Shown here: in pieces, positions 59,947 to 64,000 of the stretch
Numbering within the stretch: the stretch's first letter is position 1
How the letters are laid out: each line of letters opens with the position of its first letter
Assembly: GCF_027920545.1 (NCBI RefSeq)
Contig: NZ_CP115859.1
Span: forward strand, 1,916,001-1,980,000
DNA length: 64,000 nucleotides
Source: Chryseobacterium camelliae
GTDB lineage: Bacteria > Bacteroidota > Bacteroidia > Flavobacteriales > Weeksellaceae
Direction: 5' to 3'
Made by a program: the position numbers and the translations under genes
The notes under the pieces: generated by a model
What the model was told of the DNA's origin: nothing
The model's database searches: none
Seen by the model: the letters and a program-made list of their open reading frames with translations, nothing else

Positions 59947-61149
59947 ATGAAGAAAAAACATCACCATAAAAAAAAGCCTTCATTGATAAAAAAATGGTCT
60001 GCCAAGCTGCATTTGTGGTTTGGCTTATCCGTTGGTTTGATCGTTTTTATTGTTTCCTTATCGGGTACAATGTATGTTTTCAAAGATGAAATACAAAACA
60101 TCCTTCGAAAAGATGCTATTTATATCAATCTTCAAACGAAGCAAAAGCCACTTTCTATAGAAACTCTTAAAGAAAAAGTTTCGCAGGAAATCAATGAAAA
60201 ACACCCGATAAGTTCGGTTGAAATTCCTCTAGCCCCAAACAAATCTTATGAATTCTTTATTTACGAAAAAAATAAAAAAGGCTGGAATTATTTCAACGAG
60301 GTAAAGGTCAACAAACTGATTTATGTAAACCAATACACCGGGGAAATTTTAGGGGTTTACAATGAAAAGTACGACCTCTTCCCTATTTTAAAATCGATTC
60401 ACTGGAGTTTGTTTTTGAAATCGGAGTGGGGAAAATACGCAGTCGGAATTCCGGTGGTATTGTTCATCATTATGCTCATTACAGGAATTATTCTTTGGTG
60501 GCCTAAGAATAAAAAAGCAAGAAAAAGCCGTTTATCATTTGACTGGAAAAATGTAAAAACATGGAAGCGAAAAAACTATGATCTTCATAATGTTTTGGGC
60601 TTTTATGTCTCTTTTATTGCTTTATTGATGAGCCTTACAGGGATCTATTTTGCCTATCCCTGGGTGAAAAACACGTTCAATTTCACTTTATCAGGTTCTT
60701 GGGAGCTTCCAAAAGAAAAAGAAATCCAATCTCCGGATTCGCTCTTGACAAAAAACAATTCAGTATATGATTTTACGGTTCAGCAGACTAAATCATTATA
60801 TCCGGAATCATCAAGCTTCAGAATTCCTTTGAACGGAAAAAACAAAAAAGGAAAAGAATTAAAAAATATACCTGTCACCGTTTATCAGAAAGACGGAAGA
60901 TACAGCGAAAGAAATCTTCTTGCTTTTGACAAATATTCAGGAAAACTATTATCAAATAAATCTCATCAAAGCTTAACCAACACTGAAAAATATTCCAATG
61001 CCAATTATGACGTTCACACAGGTTCATATTTCGGGCTATTTGGGAAAATCATTTGGTTTTTAGCCGGATTAATTTGCACATCATTACCCGTTACAGGATT
61101 TTTGATTTGGTGGGGAAAACAAAAAAAGGAAAGAAAAAAAATATCATGA
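59947..61149 (+). CDS. PepSY-associated membrane protein (iron-uptake reductase-like), copy 1
   Basis: Protein of 400 residues with an unusual basic/His N-terminus KKKHHHKKK before helix 1 (LHLWFGLSVGLIVFIVSLSGTMYVF). Two PepSY-like domains lie between four helices, and conserved pairs such as LHLWFGL, HWSLFLK, NYDLHNVLGFY and NYDVHTGSYFGLFGKIIWF supply His residues in the membrane that could bind heme. The family (FpvG/PiuB-like) is linked to reduction or release of iron from siderophores at the inner membrane. The gene ends in an ATGA overlap with the next receptor gene. Confidence 0.9.
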   Translation: MKKKHHHKKKPSLIKKWSAKLHLWFGLSVGLIVFIVSLSGTMYVFKDEIQNILRKDAIYINLQTKQKPLSIETLKEKVSQEINEKHPISSVEIPLAPNKSYEFFIYEKNKKGWNYFNEVKVNKLIYVNQYTGEILGVYNEKYDLFPILKSIHWSLFLKSEWGKYAVGIPVVLFIIMLITGIILWWPKNKKARKSRLSFDWKNVKTWKRKNYDLHNVLGFYVSFIALLMSLTGIYFAYPWVKNTFNFTLSGSWELPKEKEIQSPDSLLTKNNSVYDFTVQQTKSLYPESSSFRIPLNGKNKKGKELKNIPVTVYQKDGRYSERNLLAFDKYSGKLLSNKSHQSLTNTEKYSNANYDVHTGSYFGLFGKIIWFLAGLICTSLPVTGFLIWWGKQKKERKKIS

Positions 61150-63260
61150 AAAAAGCTCTTTTATCTGTAGCTTGCCTAGGATCAGTTACCATTTTTGCGC
61201 AAAAAACAGACAGTGTAAAAACATCTGATGTAGAAGAAGTAGTACTTACCGCTTCACGAAAAAAAGAAAACATTAAAGAAGTACCCAGCTCTATTACCAT
61301 TGTAGGCGAAAAACAAATTCAGTCTCAATTGTCGGTAAATTCTGACATTTCCAGTATTTTACAATATACGGTTCCGAGTTTAGGTCCAAGCTCAGGACAA
61401 ACATCCAACTCAGGACAAACTTTAAGAGGACGACAGGTTTTGGTGTTAATTGATGGTGTTCCCCAGTCTACTCCTCTAAGAAACGGAGCAAGAGACATTC
61501 GTTCAATCGACCCTTCGGTCATTGAAAGAATTGAAGTCATAAAAGGAGCTTCTTCCATCTACGGAAACGGTGCAGACGGAGGGATAATCAATTATATCAC
61601 CAAAAAAAATACATCCGACAAAAAAATAACGGGTGTTTCCCAAATAGGCATTACAGGACAACCTTATGGGGGAACTTTAGGAGCAAGAGCCAGCCAGTTT
61701 TTAGCAGGAAAATCAGGAAAGTTTGATTATGCCCTTTCCTTAGCTTACGAAAGAACAGGTAATATGAAAGACGGAGACGGAGTACATCTTACACCTACCT
61801 ACAGCCCAGCAAAAATGGATAACTATAACGGAATGCTGAAGATTGGTTTCGATATTAATAAAAACCAGAGATTAGAAGCCTCTTACATTGGGTACGCTTC
61901 AAAATCTGATCTCAACCTGGGTCTTAAAACCGGAAAATACGGCATCACACCATCCATTGGCGAGGGCGAAGGTCAAGGTTTAGAAACTACTCCACAAGGA
62001 ACCCCTAGAAATCACAATTTTAGGCTGACTTACGATAACAGTCAGATCTTCAGAAATACCTCTTTAAATATTAATCTATATTCTCAGGATTTCAGAACGG
62101 TATACGGATACAGCAATACGTTTCTAAATGGAGGTCAATCTAATATTATTTCTAAAAAATATGGAATAAGAGTCAATTTCGACACTCAAATTTTTAATCA
62201 TCAAAATGCTCAGCTTGAAGTGATGTACGGAGCGGATATTTTGAATGATCAAACCGTTCAGAAACTCGAAGACGGAAGATATTGGACTCCTGATATGAGC
62301 ATGACCAATATTGCTCCTTTTGCCTTAATTAAATTAGATTTATTTAAAAAACTAACAATTAAAGGAGGTTTGAGATACGAAAACATGAAGGTGAATGTAG
62401 GTGATTTCAACACGTTATCCAGTCTGAAGGCAGACGGAACTTTTACCAAGAGTATTTTTGTAAAAGGCGGAGACTTGGAGTACAACGCCCTTGTTGGAAA
62501 TATTGGAATGCGTTATAATATTAACAATGCTTTGAATCTTTTCTCCAGTTTCTCACAGTCGTATTCGATTAATGAATTAGGTCGTATTCTAAGAACCTCT
62601 ACAGAATCTACGATTGCTAACCTTGAAACCAAGCCTATTATCGTCAACAACTATGAACTGGGGGCTACAGGACAAATTACAAAATGGCTGAACTATGAAG
62701 TGACGTCTTATGTAAGTACTTCTAAGCTTGGGGCTTCTTTCATACAGAGTGCAGACCGGGCAATAACGATTCAGCGTTCCCCGGAAGTTGTATACGGTGT
62801 TGAAGGATATCTTCACTTCTCTCCATACAAATGGATCAATTTCGGGGGAAGCTACAGCTGGCTGGAAGGAATTACTTCTCTTAAAGATGACGGCGATTAC
62901 TCTGCTAAAATCAACAACTCCAGAATTTCAGCTCCAAAAATACTTGCCTACGTACAAGTACGCCCGACTAAAGCACTTTCTTTAGGATTAGATATGCTCC
63001 ATTCTTTCGAGCAGGACCGATTCAGTCCAAATGCTAAAACAGGACTTTATACGTATGGAGAAGGATATGTTCCTGAAACTACAATCTTTAATTTCAGATC
63101 TTCTTACCAGATCAATTCTAACTGGAAAGCTTCTTTAGGGATAGAAAACCTCTTTAACAAAACCTATCAACCTGCAATTGCATGGTGGAATGCAAGAGAT
63201 ACGGAATTTGTAAATGCTTTAGGAATGAGAGGAACTTTCATGATAGAATATAAATTTTAA
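61146..63260 (+). CDS. TonB-dependent receptor (siderophore/heme type), second copy
   Basis: Protein of 704 residues from the ATG at 61146, which overlaps the PepSY stop (ATGA). A longer frame from 61053 would lie inside that gene. The signal peptide is KALLSVACLGSVTIFAQ. The TonB-box-like EEVVLTASRKKENIKEVPSSI is followed by the plug with QTLRGRQVLVLIDGVPQSTPLRNGARDI and IERIEVIKGASSIYGNGADGGIINYITKK, and the barrel ends TFMIEYKF. It resembles FepA/CirA-type receptors more than the first copy does. The substrate is unknown. Confidence 0.93.
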   Translation: MKKALLSVACLGSVTIFAQKTDSVKTSDVEEVVLTASRKKENIKEVPSSITIVGEKQIQSQLSVNSDISSILQYTVPSLGPSSGQTSNSGQTLRGRQVLVLIDGVPQSTPLRNGARDIRSIDPSVIERIEVIKGASSIYGNGADGGIINYITKKNTSDKKITGVSQIGITGQPYGGTLGARASQFLAGKSGKFDYALSLAYERTGNMKDGDGVHLTPTYSPAKMDNYNGMLKIGFDINKNQRLEASYIGYASKSDLNLGLKTGKYGITPSIGEGEGQGLETTPQGTPRNHNFRLTYDNSQIFRNTSLNINLYSQDFRTVYGYSNTFLNGGQSNIISKKYGIRVNFDTQIFNHQNAQLEVMYGADILNDQTVQKLEDGRYWTPDMSMTNIAPFALIKLDLFKKLTIKGGLRYENMKVNVGDFNTLSSLKADGTFTKSIFVKGGDLEYNALVGNIGMRYNINNALNLFSSFSQSYSINELGRILRTSTESTIANLETKPIIVNNYELGATGQITKWLNYEVTSYVSTSKLGASFIQSADRAITIQRSPEVVYGVEGYLHFSPYKWINFGGSYSWLEGITSLKDDGDYSAKINNSRISAPKILAYVQVRPTKALSLGLDMLHSFEQDRFSPNAKTGLYTYGEGYVPETTIFNFRSSYQINSNWKASLGIENLFNKTYQPAIAWWNARDTEFVNALGMRGTFMIEYKF

Positions 63261-63309
63261 TTAATCTAAATAAAATTTAAACCCTATCTTTATTGAACTT
63301 AAAATAAGT

Positions 63310-64000
63310 ATGAGGAAAAAGCATCATCATAAAAAAAAACCGGGCACATTCAAAAAATGGACCGGAAAACTGCATTTGTGGTTCGGTTTGGGTATCGGAT
63401 TTTTAATCTTCATCATCTCCATTACAGGAGCTTTGTACGTTTTCAAAGATGAAATTGAGAACATAACGAGAAAGGACGTCATTTATCATAACGAACAGAA
63501 TATTGATCAGAAACAGATTCTTCCCATTCGAGTCTTAGAAAAAGCCTTGGTAGAACAGGTGAAAGAAAAATATCCTGTTCATTGGGTGAATATTCCGATT
63601 GATAAAAAGATGTCTTATCTTTTTTACTGGTATGAACATAATCCGAAAGGCTGGAATTATTTTAATGAATTTCCTATCTATAAAGTAGCTTATGTCAACC
63701 CATACAACGGTAAGGTTTTAAGAACCTATGATGAAAAAAACGGCTTTTTCCAGATCGTGAAAATGATTCACTGGAGCTATCTTCTGAAACAGGAATGGGG
63801 AACCTACCTTGTCGGAATTCCGGTAATTATTTTTGTGATCATGCTCATTTCCGGAATTATCCTTTGGTGGCCTAAAAATAAGGCAGCAAGAAAACAACGT
63901 TTCGCATTCAAATGGAAGAATGTAAAAAACTGGAAAAGAAAGAACTATGATCTCCATAATGTCTTAGGCTTTTATGCTTCTATTTTTGCTTTAATATTTT
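63310..64000 (+). CDS. PepSY-associated membrane protein, copy 2, partial (cut by the right edge)
   Basis: First 230 residues. It opens with the same basic/His pattern as copy 1 (RKKHHHKKKPG) and the same helix 1 layout (KLHLWFGLGIGFLIFIISITGALYVFKDEI). HWSYLLKQEWGTYLVGIPVIIFVIMLISGIILWWPKNK matches copy 1 closely, as does KRKNYDLHNVLGFYASIFA at the edge. It lies 49 bases behind the second receptor gene. The missing part should hold the second PepSY domain and the last helices. Confidence 0.9.
   Translation, partial: MRKKHHHKKKPGTFKKWTGKLHLWFGLGIGFLIFIISITGALYVFKDEIENITRKDVIYHNEQNIDQKQILPIRVLEKALVEQVKEKYPVHWVNIPIDKKMSYLFYWYEHNPKGWNYFNEFPIYKVAYVNPYNGKVLRTYDEKNGFFQIVKMIHWSYLLKQEWGTYLVGIPVIIFVIMLISGIILWWPKNKAARKQRFAFKWKNVKNWKRKNYDLHNVLGFYASIFALIF

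Noticed and set aside
61053..61145. Longer start for the second TonB receptor
   Set aside because: The extra 31 residues lie inside the PepSY gene and precede a normal signal peptide; the ATGA overlap at 61146 is the natural start.

Overview
The window is AT-rich chromosomal DNA from a member of the Bacteroidota, most likely a Chryseobacterium-like flavobacterium. The pointers are the promoter style (TTTG, about 19-20 bases, then TAnnTTTG in front of rseP, tRNA-Asn, rplU and a blaI-type gene), families typical of the group (DUF5686, DUF6646-like, DUF2795, DUF2797, DUF502), SusC/FhuA-style TonB receptors paired with PepSY membrane proteins, and a menaquinone route (menD). No rRNA, insertion sequence or CRISPR array was found.

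Layout. 1-5.8 kb, minus strand: miaB, a secreted small protein, a sigma-54 activator, a membrane protein, an LptE-like lipoprotein and a repeat-bearing protein that runs off the left edge. 5.8-7.5 kb: three tandem secreted proteins with TonB-C-like domains. 7.6-9.0 kb: lysA behind a leader that looks like a transcription attenuator, with a Lys-rich 23-residue peptide, an alternative pairing and a terminator. 9-12 kb: an exonuclease with a degenerate GIY-YIG-like domain, and a HerA/DUF853 ATPase. 12.2-17 kb: an MBL-rhodanese sulfur protein plus thioredoxin, a nitrilase-family amidase, a small outer-membrane protein and rseP. 17.0-20.4 kb: two tandem tRNA-Asn genes, then a polymorphic-toxin-like zinc metallopeptidase and a candidate immunity gene, closed by the 3' half of a third tRNA-Asn. 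This looks like an accessory island.

20.5-34.6 kb holds a DUF5686 outer-membrane protein, rplU-rpmA, an acyltransferase, miaE, DUF502, a flavin monooxygenase plus aminotransferase pair, a PQQ-type dehydrogenase lipoprotein, a BlaI/BlaR1-type regulatory pair with a visible operator, and uvrB. 34.6-41.9 kb holds membrane proteins, pabB-pabC (folate), a frameshifted menD and a 2-oxoglutarate/Fe(II) oxygenase.

41.9-47.3 kb is the most interesting accessory locus. It is a minus-strand cluster of a VKOR-thioredoxin disulfide-forming membrane protein with an N-terminal cysteine-less C39-like domain, a 52-residue cysteine-rich peptide with a double-glycine-like leader, a C39-peptidase ABC exporter and an HlyD-type adaptor. 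Together they read as a system that makes, matures, exports and probably oxidatively folds a small secreted disulfide-rich peptide.

47.4-57.5 kb returns to housekeeping (a PA0069-type radical SAM protein, an AsmA-like protein, DUF2797, a sugar-nucleotide epimerase, DUF2795, secA). 57.6-64 kb holds two consecutive TonB-receptor plus PepSY-membrane-protein modules for iron or siderophore uptake, the last cut by the right edge.

Functional calls rest on reading motifs and on knowledge of the families. No database search was run.
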